Notes: generated by a model from the letters alone, not told the origin. 64,000 bases of DNA from Kribbella pratensis (GCF_004366075.1 NZ_SODU01000001.1:248001-312000), one strand, 5' to 3'; counted from the first letter of the stretch, positions 29,788-38,550 are shown. Translations and numbers: made by a program.

Positions 29788-31238
29788 CGCCAGTCGATCT
29801 CCGGTGACCGGTAGAAGTTGACGCCGAGCACCTCCCAGCGCGGCCCCTGCTCGGCCAGCCGGTCGCGGTACGTCGTCCAGTCGAGCGCGGACTCCTGCGA
29901 CCATCCGAGCTCGGCGATGCCCGGCAGCCGCGGGAACGTCATGAACTCGACCTTCTCCAGATCGTCGAGCGTCTCTGTCCACAGCGGCGCCTCGACGCCG
30001 TCGATCGCACTCGCAGGCACGTTCGGGACCAGCGTGGCCGGGTTCCAGCTGTAGGACTGCTCGACGCTGACCAATCCGGCCCACTGCAGACCGAGCGGCG
30101 TCTCCTCGTGGTACTTCATGTCCAGGTACGCCCGGTTGGCGGGGGACAGCACCAGAGTCGCCCCCTGCTCCACTGCCTTCTGCGCCAGCACCTGAGCCTT
30201 GGGGTCCTCGGTGCCCCAGTACTGCACGACAGTGCCGGCAGGCAGCGACCCGTCGGCGATCTCGTGCCATCCCATCACCCGCTTGCCGTGCTTGACGACC
30301 AGCTCGGCGGCTTGGGGTACGAAGGCGAGGTACTCCGAGTGCGGGGTCGAGTGGGCCTCGTCGCCACCGAGGTGCAGGAGCTCACCGGGCGTCTGCTCGG
30401 CCACCTCCCGGAACACGTCGTCGAGGAACTCGTACGTCACGTCCTTGTCGATGGCGAACGAGCTGAACCCGACCTCGGTCTCCGTATAGAGCTCCGGCGC
30501 CTGGTCACCCTTGTTCAGCTCGGGGTACGACGCCAGAGCCGCATTGGTGTGTCCTGGGGTGTCGATCTCCGGTACGACGGTGATGTAGTGCTCCGCGGCG
30601 TACTGGACGAGCTCGGCGTACTCCGTCTTCGTGTAGTAGCCGCCGGTGCCGCCGCCGACCTGCAGACTGCCGCCGTACTCCGTGAGGCGCGGCCAGGAGT
30701 CCACTTGGATCCGCCAGCCCTGGTCGTCCGAGAGGTGCAGGTGCAGCCGGTTGATCTTGTAGAGCGACACCAGGTCGATGAAGTGCTTCACCTGGTCGAG
30801 GGTGAAGAAGTGCCGCGACACGTCGAGCATCACGCCGCGGTACCCGTACCGCGGGAAGTCGGAGATCGTCGTACCGGCGATCTCCCACGGACCCTCTTGC
30901 TCGCTGTTGGCCTCGGCCTTGGCGGGGAGGAGCTGCCGGAGTGTGGTGACGCCGCGGAACAGGCCCTCGGTGGTCGCCGCAGTGACGGTCACCCCGGACG
31001 CGTCTGCGCGGAGCTCGTAGCCCTCAGCACCCAGCGACTCTGCGCCGTCGGTGGACAGCGTGATCGTGCCGGTGCCTTCCTGGACAGGCAGCTCGAAACC
31101 GGTCGACCGGCGGAGCTGAGCGGCGAACCGGTCCGCGATCGGTTGGGCGGAGGAGTCGGCGATGCCGATGGTGGCGTCGGGCTGCAGCGTGAAGGTCTCG
31201 TCGGGGAGTGCCTGCTGCGCCGTGGGCTGCGGAATCAT
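29784..31238 (-). CDS. GH20 beta-N-acetylhexosaminidase
   Basis: 484 residues from the ATG at 31238. It has an N-terminal GH20b-type domain (about 1-125) and the catalytic barrel with the DE pair Asp293-Glu294 in HLGGDEAHST, plus typical GYRGVMLDVSRHFF and LHLHLSDDQGWRIQ. It should remove terminal N-acetylglucosamine from chitin, peptidoglycan or glycan fragments. No signal peptide is visible, so it is probably cytosolic and acts on imported oligosaccharides. A promoter with TTGACG and AACACT lies just upstream. Confidence 0.93.
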   Translation of the reverse strand: MIPQPTAQQALPDETFTLQPDATIGIADSSAQPIADRFAAQLRRSTGFELPVQEGTGTITLSTDGAESLGAEGYELRADASGVTVTAATTEGLFRGVTTLRQLLPAKAEANSEQEGPWEIAGTTISDFPRYGYRGVMLDVSRHFFTLDQVKHFIDLVSLYKINRLHLHLSDDQGWRIQVDSWPRLTEYGGSLQVGGGTGGYYTKTEYAELVQYAAEHYITVVPEIDTPGHTNAALASYPELNKGDQAPELYTETEVGFSSFAIDKDVTYEFLDDVFREVAEQTPGELLHLGGDEAHSTPHSEYLAFVPQAAELVVKHGKRVMGWHEIADGSLPAGTVVQYWGTEDPKAQVLAQKAVEQGATLVLSPANRAYLDMKYHEETPLGLQWAGLVSVEQSYSWNPATLVPNVPASAIDGVEAPLWTETLDDLEKVEFMTFPRLPGIAELGWSQESALDWTTYRDRLAEQGPRWEVLGVNFYRSPEIDWR

Positions 31239-31245
31239 GATCGAA

Positions 31246-31274
31246 AGTGTTCGCGGCTCCCGGCATTACGTCAA
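31246..31274 (-). promoter_or_regulatory. Putative GH20 promoter (TTGACG-17-AACACT)
   Basis: On the minus strand TTGACG (31274-31269), a 17-bp spacer and AACACT (31251-31246) end 7 bases before the GH20 ATG. The -35 is close to consensus and the -10 poor. It would give a leaderless transcript. Confidence 0.5.
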
Positions 31275-31280
31275 GAGGCT

Positions 31281-32030
31281 TCAATACCGCTTGGCCGACT
31301 CGATCGCCCGCGCCACATAGCTGCCGCCGAACAGCACGACATGCACCAGCAACGGGTGCAGCTGGTGCAGCTCGATCCGCTCTCGCCATCCGTCTCGCAG
31401 CGGGTGCGCCTCGTCGTACGCACGCAGTACGCGGTCCAGCCGCGGTAGCCCGAAGAGCGCGAGCATGGCGAGGTCCGTCTCTCGGTGACCGCCGTGAGCA
31501 GCCGGATCGATCAGGTGTACGCCGTCCGGCGTCCAGAGCACGTTGCCGGACCACAGGTCGCCGTGGATCCGGCACGGCTCGTCGGACGGGTCGTCGTACG
31601 CACCTGCCTCCAGGCGAGTGCAGACGCGCTCGATGAGGTCCAGGTGGATGCCCTGGTCGTGGGCGGCCCGCAGGTACGGCCGTAGCCGCAGGTTCGCGTA
31701 GAACTCGCCCCACGACCGCACGGGCTCCACTGCGTGCGGCAACGGGACGGTGCCGATGTAGCCGTCGCCACTCCACCCGTCGGGCGGTACGCCGAAGTAG
31801 CGGGCGCCGGCGTCATGCGTGACAGCCAACCGCTGCCCGAATTCCTCGGCCGCGGACTCGGTCGGCGCAGACGTGTCCAACCTGGTCGTCGCCAGCTGAG
31901 TGGGGGAGACCTGGAGCGGCTCAGCGACCGGCACTCCGCCAGGAACCGCCAGCCAGCGCAGACCGGCCGCCTCGACCTCGAAGAAGCCCGCGGGTGCGTC
32001 AGACCGGCTCTTCACAAACGGCGTGGTCAT
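31281..32030 (-). CDS. Fructosamine kinase-family protein
   Basis: 249 residues from the ATG at 32030. The kinase-like motifs RIHGDLWSGNVLW (about residues 154-166) and LIDPAAHGGHRETDLAML match ketosamine/fructosamine-3-kinases, which phosphorylate glycated amines for repair. It is about 40 residues shorter than typical members, and the N-terminal lobe looks reduced. Its start overlaps the 3' end of the upstream MFS gene by 32 bp, so the two are coupled. The role is inferred from family only. Confidence 0.85.
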   Translation of the reverse strand: MTTPFVKSRSDAPAGFFEVEAAGLRWLAVPGGVPVAEPLQVSPTQLATTRLDTSAPTESAAEEFGQRLAVTHDAGARYFGVPPDGWSGDGYIGTVPLPHAVEPVRSWGEFYANLRLRPYLRAAHDQGIHLDLIERVCTRLEAGAYDDPSDEPCRIHGDLWSGNVLWTPDGVHLIDPAAHGGHRETDLAMLALFGLPRLDRVLRAYDEAHPLRDGWRERIELHQLHPLLVHVVLFGGSYVARAIESAKRY

Positions 32031-33207
32031 CCCGGCACTCTGGCACGGTCCGTCGCTGTCGAACCAGCAGGGGCTCGCTGAGCATGACGAGAGTTGCGGC
32101 CGCGGCCAGCAAGCCGCCGACGAGTGCTACCGCTCGTACAGTAGTGGTGTCGATCAGTGCGCCGCCCACGAACGCTCCGGCGGCGATGCCGACGTTGAAC
32201 GCCGAACTGGTCCCGGCAGACGCGATGTCGGTGCTGCCCGGGGCGATCTGCAGCGTCCGGCTCTGTACGGCGACTGCGAGCCCGCTGAACGCCAGACCGA
32301 TCACTGCGATCAGCGCGACCGTCACGACTTGCACCTGTCCCAGCGCGTACAGCCCCAGCAGGCCGATCGTGATGAGACCGAGAGGCAGGACGGTCGCGCC
32401 CCACGGGTACCGATCCAGGACGCGTCCGACGATCACCGTGCCGGCCAGTCCGCCCGCACCGCTGGCCAGCAGCATCGGACCGAGCACCTCGGACGAGACC
32501 CCGGAGATGTCCAGCAAGAACGGCGTGATGTACGTGTTGAACGTCAGGAATCCGGTCACGCCGACAGCGGACGCGACCAGCAGGACGACGTACCGCCGCA
32601 GGTCGGGGGAGCTGCCCCGCCGGGACGGACTGTCCTGCACCTCGGTGCGCGGCAGCAGGACGGCGATCCCGACGCTGGCGGCCGCTCCGAGCACTGTCAT
32701 CACCACGAACGGCACCCGCCAGCCGGCCTGCTCGCCGAGCCAGGTGCCGACCGGGATGCCGAGAATCGGCGCCAGCGCGGTACCGATCGCGAGCCGCGCG
32801 ACCACCCGGCCGCGAAACTCCGGCGGGAACAGACTGGTCGCGATCGGCGGGGCGATCGACCAGAACAGCGCCTGTGAGAGTGCGATCAGCAGTCGCGCGG
32901 CGAACAGCGTCTCGTACGACGGAGCGGCCGCCGAGAGCGCCGTGGCGGCGGTCAGGACCCCGAGGGTGCCGGTCAGCACGACGCGACGGGGCAGGTGGTG
33001 GGTGAGTCGGGCCAGGGGGATCGACGCGAGTACAACGACCGCGGCGTACCCGGTGACGAGGAGGCCGACCTGGGAGCGCGATCGCTCGAGGTCGTCGGCG
33101 ATCACGGTCAGCAGACCGATCGGAAGCACCTCGACCGTCACGAACGAGAAGGTCGAAACGCCGAGGAACACCAGTGCGGCGATTGCTCGGCGGGACGAGA
33201 GAGGCAT
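31999..33207 (-). CDS. MFS transporter, drug:proton antiporter type
   Basis: 402 residues with about 12 helices. N-terminal motifs ALVFLGVSTFSFVTVEVLPIGLL and the A-loop region PLARLTHHLPRRVVLTGT are typical of the DHA12/AraJ-like exporters. The later R-V-V-A-R-L-A-I-G segment fits the second MFS half-signature. Substrate unknown. It is divergent from the CGNR regulator gene over 48 bp, and its 3' end overlaps the fructosamine-kinase-like gene. The pairing suggests CGNR regulator control of this transporter. Confidence 0.9.
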   Translation of the reverse strand: MPLSSRRAIAALVFLGVSTFSFVTVEVLPIGLLTVIADDLERSRSQVGLLVTGYAAVVVLASIPLARLTHHLPRRVVLTGTLGVLTAATALSAAAPSYETLFAARLLIALSQALFWSIAPPIATSLFPPEFRGRVVARLAIGTALAPILGIPVGTWLGEQAGWRVPFVVMTVLGAAASVGIAVLLPRTEVQDSPSRRGSSPDLRRYVVLLVASAVGVTGFLTFNTYITPFLLDISGVSSEVLGPMLLASGAGGLAGTVIVGRVLDRYPWGATVLPLGLITIGLLGLYALGQVQVVTVALIAVIGLAFSGLAVAVQSRTLQIAPGSTDIASAGTSSAFNVGIAAGAFVGGALIDTTTVRAVALVGGLLAAAATLVMLSEPLLVRQRRTVPECRDDHAVCEEPV

Positions 33208-33255
33208 GAGTCACCTGATTCCAGTAAAGATTCGGACAGTGGTAGCATCTCATCC

Positions 33256-33936
33256 ATGACCGACAGTTCTCACGCGGAATACCGCATCGTGGGCGGACAT
33301 CCCGTTCTCGACCTGGTGAACACGGTCACCCCACGGCTGCGGGGCGGCGACCCGGAGCGGGATTACCTCACCTCGCCGTCCGAGCTGATCGCCTGGGCCC
33401 ACCGGATCGGACTGATCGATCTGCGGGACTACAGCGCCGTCGAAGGCACCTGGCGCTCGGCGCCGGAGCTGGCCGCGAAGGCCCTCAACGCGACACTGGA
33501 GATTCGCGAGGCGGCGTACGACGTGTTCGCGCCGCGGGCGACCGGTGCTGCGGTTGCGGGCGACGGCGTCAAGCGCAGCGAGGGCTCTGCGTTCGAGCGG
33601 TTGATGCTGCGCTGGTCGGCGGCCGCCGCGCGGTCGATGCTGATCCCGGATCCGGGCCGGGACCGCGGGATCGCGGAGCTGGTGGTCGGGACGTCGCCGG
33701 CGCAGTTGATCCCGGATCGGCTGGTGGTGGCCGCGGTCGAGCTGGTGCGGGGCGTCGAGCTGCGTCAGTTGCGGGCCTGCCCGGTCGCGGACGGAGGCTG
33801 CGGCTGGCTGTTCCTCGACCGCAGCCGGAACGGTTCGCGGCGGTGGTGCGCGATGGAGGACTGCGGGACGCGGGCGAAGATCCGCAAACTCGGCGAGCGC
33901 CGACGTGCTACCGGCGTACAGCGATTTGAGGGGTAG
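33256..33936 (+). CDS. CGNR zinc-finger (ABATE-domain) regulator
   Basis: 226 residues from the ATG at 33256; -10 box TAGCAT (33243-33248) lies 7 bases upstream. The N-terminal ABATE-type region (GGHPVLDLVNTVTPRLRGGDPERDYL) is followed by a C-terminal zinc finger with CPVADGGCGWLFLD and RRWCAMEDCGTRAK. The family motif CGNR reads CGTR here. Such proteins are thought to be stress-linked DNA-binding regulators. It is divergent from an MFS transporter, its likely target. Confidence 0.88.
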   Translation: MTDSSHAEYRIVGGHPVLDLVNTVTPRLRGGDPERDYLTSPSELIAWAHRIGLIDLRDYSAVEGTWRSAPELAAKALNATLEIREAAYDVFAPRATGAAVAGDGVKRSEGSAFERLMLRWSAAAARSMLIPDPGRDRGIAELVVGTSPAQLIPDRLVVAAVELVRGVELRQLRACPVADGGCGWLFLDRSRNGSRRWCAMEDCGTRAKIRKLGERRRATGVQRFEG

Positions 33937-34063
33937 CGCGCTCGAACCTTCACTGTCAGCGACCGGCTCAGTGGCCGAGAACGCGTGTCGAAAGGTGCGA
34001 ATTGTCCCCGCGACCTGTCATCGTAGGCGGCCGGGCCTTCCGACAAGAGGGCCCTGGCCGGAC

Positions 34064-34083
34064 CTGCCCCTCATGAGGGACAG
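34064..34083. promoter_or_regulatory. 20-bp near-palindrome before VOC gene
   Basis: CTGCCCCTCATGAGGGACAG (34064-34083) is palindromic at 18 of 20 positions and lies 28 bp before the VOC start. The 174-bp gap (33937-34110) otherwise shows a GC-rich repeat (ccgggcc and ggccctggcc) without clear function. Candidate operator; the cognate regulator is unknown. Confidence 0.45.
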
Positions 34084-34110
34084 GCTGACGAAATTGATTG
34101 TGGAGGACAG

Positions 34111-34527
34111 ATGACGCAGGTGGCAGAGCAGCCGGGCAGTACTGCCGGGCGGCTCGGCTCGGTGGTTCTGGATTGCCCGGACCCACTCGAGCTCGCCCAG
34201 TTCTACTCGGCGCTGCTGGGGCTGGAGATCGACGAGAACGGTGACGAGGACTGGCGGAGCCTGACCGGCCCGGGGTCGTCGCTGGGGTTCTCGACGCTGG
34301 CCTTCCGGCGCTCGGAGGAGTACGTGCCGGGCACGTGGCCCGGCACCGACGCGCAGGATCTCCACCTCGACCTGATCGTCGAGGACCTCTCCAGCGGGCA
34401 TGCGACGGTGGTTGCCCTCGGCGCCGAGCCGCTCGATCCGCTGGACCCGCCGCCCGCCGAGAACGCGCGCGGCTGGCGGATCTACGCGGATCCCGCAGGG
34501 CATCCGTTCCGGATCTGCCTCGAGTGA
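34111..34527 (+). CDS. VOC/glyoxalase-fold protein
   Basis: 138 residues from the ATG at 34111 with GGAGGA just upstream. The paired beta-alpha-beta units of vicinal-oxygen-chelate proteins are visible (SVVLDCPDPLELAQFYSALLGLE and DLHLDLIVEDL, ending YADPAGHPFRICL). Such proteins include glyoxalase I, dioxygenases and resistance proteins; the ligands His and Glu cannot be assigned safely. A strong terminator follows. Confidence 0.85.
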   Translation: MTQVAEQPGSTAGRLGSVVLDCPDPLELAQFYSALLGLEIDENGDEDWRSLTGPGSSLGFSTLAFRRSEEYVPGTWPGTDAQDLHLDLIVEDLSSGHATVVALGAEPLDPLDPPPAENARGWRIYADPAGHPFRICLE

Positions 34528-34533
34528 GTCACC

Positions 34534-34567
34534 GAAGAGCCCGCCCCTTTCCCGGGGCGGGCTCTTC
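34534..34567. terminator. 14-bp perfect terminator between VOC and PhyH genes
   Basis: gaagagcccgcccc (34534-34547) pairs perfectly with 34554-34567 across the loop tttccc. It fills the 46-bp convergent gap and can stop both genes. Confidence 0.8.
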
Positions 34568-34573
34568 ACTTGT

Positions 34574-35308
34574 TCAGGCGCCGGCGAACGGGAAGTGCCG
34601 GCCCTCGACGTACCGCGGCCGCGGCTGGTAGCTGTTCACCCCCGGCTCACCGCGCAGATGGAACGCGCTCGGGTACGGCGACTCCGGATCGGTGATCCGC
34701 GTCGACGTCGGGATGTAGCGGATGGTCAGCCCGCAGCGCCGATCCGGCGACGTGTTCGCGTTGCTGCCGTGCACGATGTTCGGATGGTGCACCTCGACGT
34801 CGCCCGGCGCGAGCACCATGTCGACGGCCTGCGACTCGTCGACCTCGACCGCGATCTCCTTGCCGAGCACGCTCTCCACGTCGGTGTTGTCACGCATCCC
34901 GGCGACCCCGGAGCGGTGACTTCCCGGGATCACCCGGACGCACCCGGTCTCCGGCGTCGAGTGGTCGACGGCCAGCCAGAGCGTCACCACCTCCATCGGA
35001 TCGAGCGGCCAGAACGCGGCGTCCTGATGCCAGAGCACCGGCTGCCCGGAGTACGGCGGCTTGGAGATGTAGTGGGACGCGAACAGCGCGATGTCCGGCC
35101 CGACGAACCTCTCGGCGATGTCGACGAGCCGGTCGTCGCTCACCAGCCGGACCCAGAACGGGTCGTCCTTCAGGTAGATGTGGCCGAGCTGCTCGGGCCG
35201 TACGTCGGGATGCCTGGCCTGCAGCCACTCGACATGATCGTTCACTTCCTTGATCAGGTCTTGGTCGATGACGTCGCGGAAGATGACATATCCATCGGTT
35301 TCGAACAT
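34574..35308 (-). CDS. Phytanoyl-CoA dioxygenase family (Fe/2-oxoglutarate) protein
   Basis: 244 residues from the ATG at 35308 with TGGAGG upstream. The double-stranded beta-helix iron site is His94 and Asp96 (LWHQDAAFW) plus His180 (HHPNIVHGS); Arg197 (TIRYIP) may hold 2-oxoglutarate. The family hydroxylates small molecules, often in natural-product pathways; the substrate is not evident. It is divergent from an AraC regulator, the likely controller. Confidence 0.9.
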   Translation of the reverse strand: MFETDGYVIFRDVIDQDLIKEVNDHVEWLQARHPDVRPEQLGHIYLKDDPFWVRLVSDDRLVDIAERFVGPDIALFASHYISKPPYSGQPVLWHQDAAFWPLDPMEVVTLWLAVDHSTPETGCVRVIPGSHRSGVAGMRDNTDVESVLGKEIAVEVDESQAVDMVLAPGDVEVHHPNIVHGSNANTSPDRRCGLTIRYIPTSTRITDPESPYPSAFHLRGEPGVNSYQPRPRYVEGRHFPFAGA

Positions 35309-35366
35309 GCCTCCAGCGTCCGGGTGTGACGCATCCGAGGGCTAGCAGCCGTACGACGAGAATTTG

Positions 35367-35372
35367 TACTGT
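35367..35372 (+). promoter_or_regulatory. Leaderless -10 box of AraC gene (TACTGT)
   Basis: TACTGT ends 6 bases before GTG 35379. This favours that start over the TTG at 35364. Confidence 0.4.
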
Positions 35373-35378
35373 CTTGAT

Positions 35379-36197
35379 GTGGATCAGATCCTGCGCTTCG
35401 AGGCGCACGCGTTCGGTCGGCCGTACCACGCGGCGCGGGTGCGGATCCCGGCCCGAGCCCGCGACACCGAACTGCACACGCACGCCGACTTCCACGAGTT
35501 CATGGGAGTCGTGTCCGGCAGTGGCGAGCACCTGCTGACCACCGGCGCCGTGCCGCTGCGTGCCGGCGACGTCGCCCTGGTCCGGCCGAGCGACCGCCAT
35601 GCGGTCCGCGGGGCGGCGCCCGACGGTCTGGAGTTCGTCAACGTGGCGTTTCCGAGCTCGATCTGGCAAGGGTTCCTGGACCTGACCCGCACCCCGACCT
35701 GGACCTCCCGGGGCCCGGTCAGCTTCCATCAGCCGGCCGCCGTACCGCTCTTCGAGCACGCCCTCGACCGCTTCCAGAACGCCCCGACCGCCTACGACCT
35801 CCTGCGCTTCTGGACCGACCTTCTCGACCTGCTGGCACCAGGAGACCCCGGCGGCTCAGGGATCCCGGACTGGCTGGCCAAGGCATGTACGGCGATGCGC
35901 GCCGAGGAGAACCTCCGCGGCGGCGTACCGCGCCTCCTCGAACTCGCCGGCGTCAGCGCCGCACACCTGTCCCGCTCGATGCGCGCGGCGTACGGCGTCA
36001 CCCCGACCGCCTTCGTCACCGACCTCCGCCTGGAACACGCCGCATCCTTGCTAGCAGCCACCAACGCCACGATCGCCGCCATCGCATCCCGCTGCGGCTT
36101 CACCAGCCAGTCCTACTTCACCCGCTGCTTCACCACCGCCCACGACCTGTCACCACGAGATTTCCGCCGCCGATCCCAACGCGCCTTCGTCCCGTAA
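35379..36197 (+). CDS. AraC-family transcriptional regulator
   Basis: 272 residues from the GTG at 35379. An N-terminal cupin-type sensor (TELHTHADFHEFMGVVSGSGEHLL, with His residues) precedes the C-terminal double helix-turn-helix (LLELAGVSAAHLSRSMRAAYG and IAAIASRCGFTSQSYFTRCF). It probably activates or represses the divergent PhyH gene in response to a small molecule. The 70-bp divergent gap holds both promoters. Codons near the 3' end are C-rich and include CTA, similar to the TPR gene. Confidence 0.9.
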   Translation: MDQILRFEAHAFGRPYHAARVRIPARARDTELHTHADFHEFMGVVSGSGEHLLTTGAVPLRAGDVALVRPSDRHAVRGAAPDGLEFVNVAFPSSIWQGFLDLTRTPTWTSRGPVSFHQPAAVPLFEHALDRFQNAPTAYDLLRFWTDLLDLLAPGDPGGSGIPDWLAKACTAMRAEENLRGGVPRLLELAGVSAAHLSRSMRAAYGVTPTAFVTDLRLEHAASLLAATNATIAAIASRCGFTSQSYFTRCFTTAHDLSPRDFRRRSQRAFVP

Positions 36198-36208
36198 TCT
36201 ACGTCACG

Positions 36209-36235
36209 TTGAGAAAAATCGACACCGTGTAGAAT
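36209..36235 (+). promoter_or_regulatory. Putative promoter of SDR-TetR pair (TTGAGA-15-TAGAAT)
   Basis: TTGAGA (36209-36214) and TAGAAT (36230-36235) are separated by 15 bp, shorter than ideal, and end 7 bases before the ATG at 36243. The flanks ATCTAC and GTAGAAT form a rough inverted repeat that could be a TetR operator. Confidence 0.45.
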
Positions 36236-36242
36236 TTGGGGC

Positions 36243-37085
36243 ATGGAGAAGCAGAACTGGCTCATCACCGGCGTCAGCACGGGGCTCGGGCGGGCATTCG
36301 CCCAGGCCGCCCTGACCGCCGGTCACACCGTCGTGGGGACGGTCCGCTCCGAGGAGGACCTGCGTGCCTTCGAGCAACTGGAGCGCGCGCACGCCCGCAT
36401 CCTTGACGTGACCGACGACGACGCGGTCACTCGCGTGGTGGCGGACGTGGAGCAGAGCGTCGGCCCGTTGGATGTTGTCGTCGCCAACGCCGGCTACGGC
36501 CTCGAGGGCACCTTCGAGGAAACCCCGTTGGCAGACGTACGTCGGCAGTTCGAGGTCAACGTCTTCGGGGCAGCGGCCACTCTGCAGGCTGCGCTCCCGT
36601 TCATGCGTCGCCGCCGCCGCGGACACCTGATGGCGGTCACGTCGATGGGCGGCTTGATGGCCGTGCCCGGTATGTCGGCGTACTGCGGGAGCAAGTTCGC
36701 AATGGAAGGCATTCTCGAGGCGCTCGGCAAGGAGGTCGCACAGTTCGGCATCCACGTGACCGCGATCGAGCCCGGGTCGTTCCGCACCGACTGGGCCGGG
36801 CGCTCTATGACACGCGCCGGGCACTCCATCGACGACTACGACGAACTGTTCGTTCCGATCCGCGCGGCGCGGCAGAAGGCGAGTGGGAACCAATTGGGCA
36901 ACCCGGCGAAGGCCGGCGAAGCAGTCGTCCACATCGCGTCGGTCGATCAACCTCCGGCGCACCTCGTCCTGGGCTCGGACGCGCTGCGCCTGGTCACGGC
37001 CGCACGTTCCGCCACCGATGCGGACATCCGCGCTTGGGATGCCCTCTCCCGGACGACCGACTTCGCGGAAGGTGCGCAGCTCTGA
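36243..37085 (+). CDS. SDR-family NAD(P)-dependent oxidoreductase
   Basis: 280 residues. Classical short-chain dehydrogenase: cofactor motif TGVSTGLGRAFA (residues about 9-20), NAGYG, catalytic Ser in TSMGG and YCGSK (Tyr-x-x-x-Lys). Substrate unknown. It overlaps the TetR gene at the TGA/ATG, so both are one operon, and the SDR is probably controlled by that TetR. Confidence 0.9.
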   Translation: MEKQNWLITGVSTGLGRAFAQAALTAGHTVVGTVRSEEDLRAFEQLERAHARILDVTDDDAVTRVVADVEQSVGPLDVVVANAGYGLEGTFEETPLADVRRQFEVNVFGAAATLQAALPFMRRRRRGHLMAVTSMGGLMAVPGMSAYCGSKFAMEGILEALGKEVAQFGIHVTAIEPGSFRTDWAGRSMTRAGHSIDDYDELFVPIRAARQKASGNQLGNPAKAGEAVVHIASVDQPPAHLVLGSDALRLVTAARSATDADIRAWDALSRTTDFAEGAQL

Positions 37086-37696
37086 TGACCGGCCGGCGCG
37101 CTGTCGAACGCAAAGGCGATGTCCGTGAGCGAGCCATCCTGGACACCTGCGAGGCGTTGCTGGCGGACATGGGGTACGACGCGATGTCGGTCGGCGACAT
37201 CGCCCAAGGCGCCGGGATCACGCGCGGCGCTCTGTACTTCTACTTCGGCTCCAAACAGGAAGTCGTCACGGCACTGGTGGCTCGGACCGTCGAACACCTG
37301 TGGGAAAGGTCCCGCGTCGCCGCCGAGTCCGACGAGCCGCGCGAGGCCATCGCGGCTGCCATGCAGCGCACGGTCGAACTGTGGAACGAGCACGGGCTGG
37401 TGATGCGGACGGCGATCGACCTGTCGTTGACCGTCCCCGAGATCGGCACGCTGTGGAGCCGGACCGCCGACCTGTTCATCACGGCCATCACCGCAGTCCT
37501 CGAACGCGCCGGCGTACCGGCCGGCACCGCACCGGATCAGGCGTCGGCGATGGCCCGTGTCCTGTGCTGGATGATCGAGCGAACCTTCTACCACGCCTCG
37601 CAGGAGTCGCCCGTACAGTTGCAGCAGGCGTCCTCGACCTGCGAACACATCTGGCTGCTCAGCGCGGGGCTGATCACAGCGTCTCGAGGTACTTGA
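37085..37696 (+). CDS. TetR-family regulator, coupled to SDR gene
   Basis: 203 residues from the ATG at 37085, overlapping the SDR stop by one base. The helix-turn-helix is IAQGAGITRGALYFYFGSKQEVV. The effector domain follows. It probably regulates its own operon. Its 3' end overlaps the convergent DinB-ankyrin gene by 23 bp. Confidence 0.9.
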   Translation: MTGRRAVERKGDVRERAILDTCEALLADMGYDAMSVGDIAQGAGITRGALYFYFGSKQEVVTALVARTVEHLWERSRVAAESDEPREAIAAAMQRTVELWNEHGLVMRTAIDLSLTVPEIGTLWSRTADLFITAITAVLERAGVPAGTAPDQASAMARVLCWMIERTFYHASQESPVQLQQASSTCEHIWLLSAGLITASRGT

Positions 37697-38504
37697 TCGC
37701 CTCGGTCTGCTGGAACCACTTCGCCCAGCCGAGTACGTCGGCCTGGAACTGGCCGTCGGTGATCGACAGATCGGCCCCGCGTTCGACCAGGAACCGCAGG
37801 ATCTCCAGGTTCCCGGTTCCCGCGGCCAGGTGGGCCGCCGTACGGCCGCTGGTGGTCTTCGCGTTCAGGTCGAAGCCTTGGTCCGCGAGCTCGGGGATGA
37901 GTTCCCAGTGGCGTGCGGCCGCGGCCTCGGCCAGCAGGGCCGGGCGCTCGCCGGGTGTCAGTTTGCCGGTGAAGCGGTTGTCGGGGTGGGTGCCGTGGTA
38001 GAAGTCGCGGACCGTTCCGACCTCCGCGCCGTGGTGGATGAGCTCGTCGAGGATGTGCAGGGCGAAGTCGGCTCCGTTGTCCTCGGCGTACGGTCCGGCG
38101 ATGGCGCCCATCGGGCGGTCGAGATCGTCCTGGGTGAGCGCGGCCAGTCGCCGGCGCCAGACAGCGTAGGCGTGGTCGAGGGCGTCGATCGCGTCGGCGA
38201 CCGAGCCCGGGACCGGCGGCGTACCGTCGTCGGCGGCAGGCTCCTGGCCGAACCAGGTCGCCGTGCGCTCCGCCTGCAGGACGTCGACGATGTGCGCGAC
38301 CCGCCATGCCAGCGTCGTGAACGGCGGCGGCTCCGGCGGAATCCGGTCCCAGTCGGCCACGAACCCGTCATCCGTCGCCCGGACGGTCCAGCAACCGTCG
38401 AACGGCTCCCAGAAGTACTCCTCGTCGGTCAGCCCGCCGAGCCGGTCACGGAGGCGCTGCCAGGCGAAGTCGGACAGATCCAGCAAGCTCTGCGTCGTGG
38501 TCAT
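37674..38504 (-). CDS. DinB-like domain fused to ankyrin repeats
   Basis: 276 residues from the ATG at 38504. The N-terminal part (about 1-170) is a DinB-type four-helix bundle (LLDLSDFAWQRLRDRLGGLT, TTLAWRVAHIVDVLQ with a metal-type His, HILDELIHHGAEVGTVRD). The C-terminal part (about 190-276) is ankyrin-like (GRTAAHLAAGTGNLEILRFLVERGADL). DinB proteins bind metals and, in some cases, thiols; ankyrins bind proteins. The fusion is unusual and no function can be given. It is divergent from a WYL regulator with an inverted repeat between. Confidence 0.82.
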   Translation of the reverse strand: MTTTQSLLDLSDFAWQRLRDRLGGLTDEEYFWEPFDGCWTVRATDDGFVADWDRIPPEPPPFTTLAWRVAHIVDVLQAERTATWFGQEPAADDGTPPVPGSVADAIDALDHAYAVWRRRLAALTQDDLDRPMGAIAGPYAEDNGADFALHILDELIHHGAEVGTVRDFYHGTHPDNRFTGKLTPGERPALLAEAAAARHWELIPELADQGFDLNAKTTSGRTAAHLAAGTGNLEILRFLVERGADLSITDGQFQADVLGWAKWFQQTEAIKYLETL

Positions 38505-38519
38505 GAATCCACCGTAAAG

Positions 38520-38550
38520 CGACCTGCGGACAGGATCGGTCCGCAGGTCG
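38520..38550. promoter_or_regulatory. 11-bp perfect inverted repeat between DinB-ankyrin and WYL genes
   Basis: cgacctgcgga (38520-38530) and tccgcaggtcg (38540-38550) are exact complements with 9 bases between, inside the 60-bp divergent gap. A likely operator for the WYL regulator; it could act on both genes. Confidence 0.6.
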
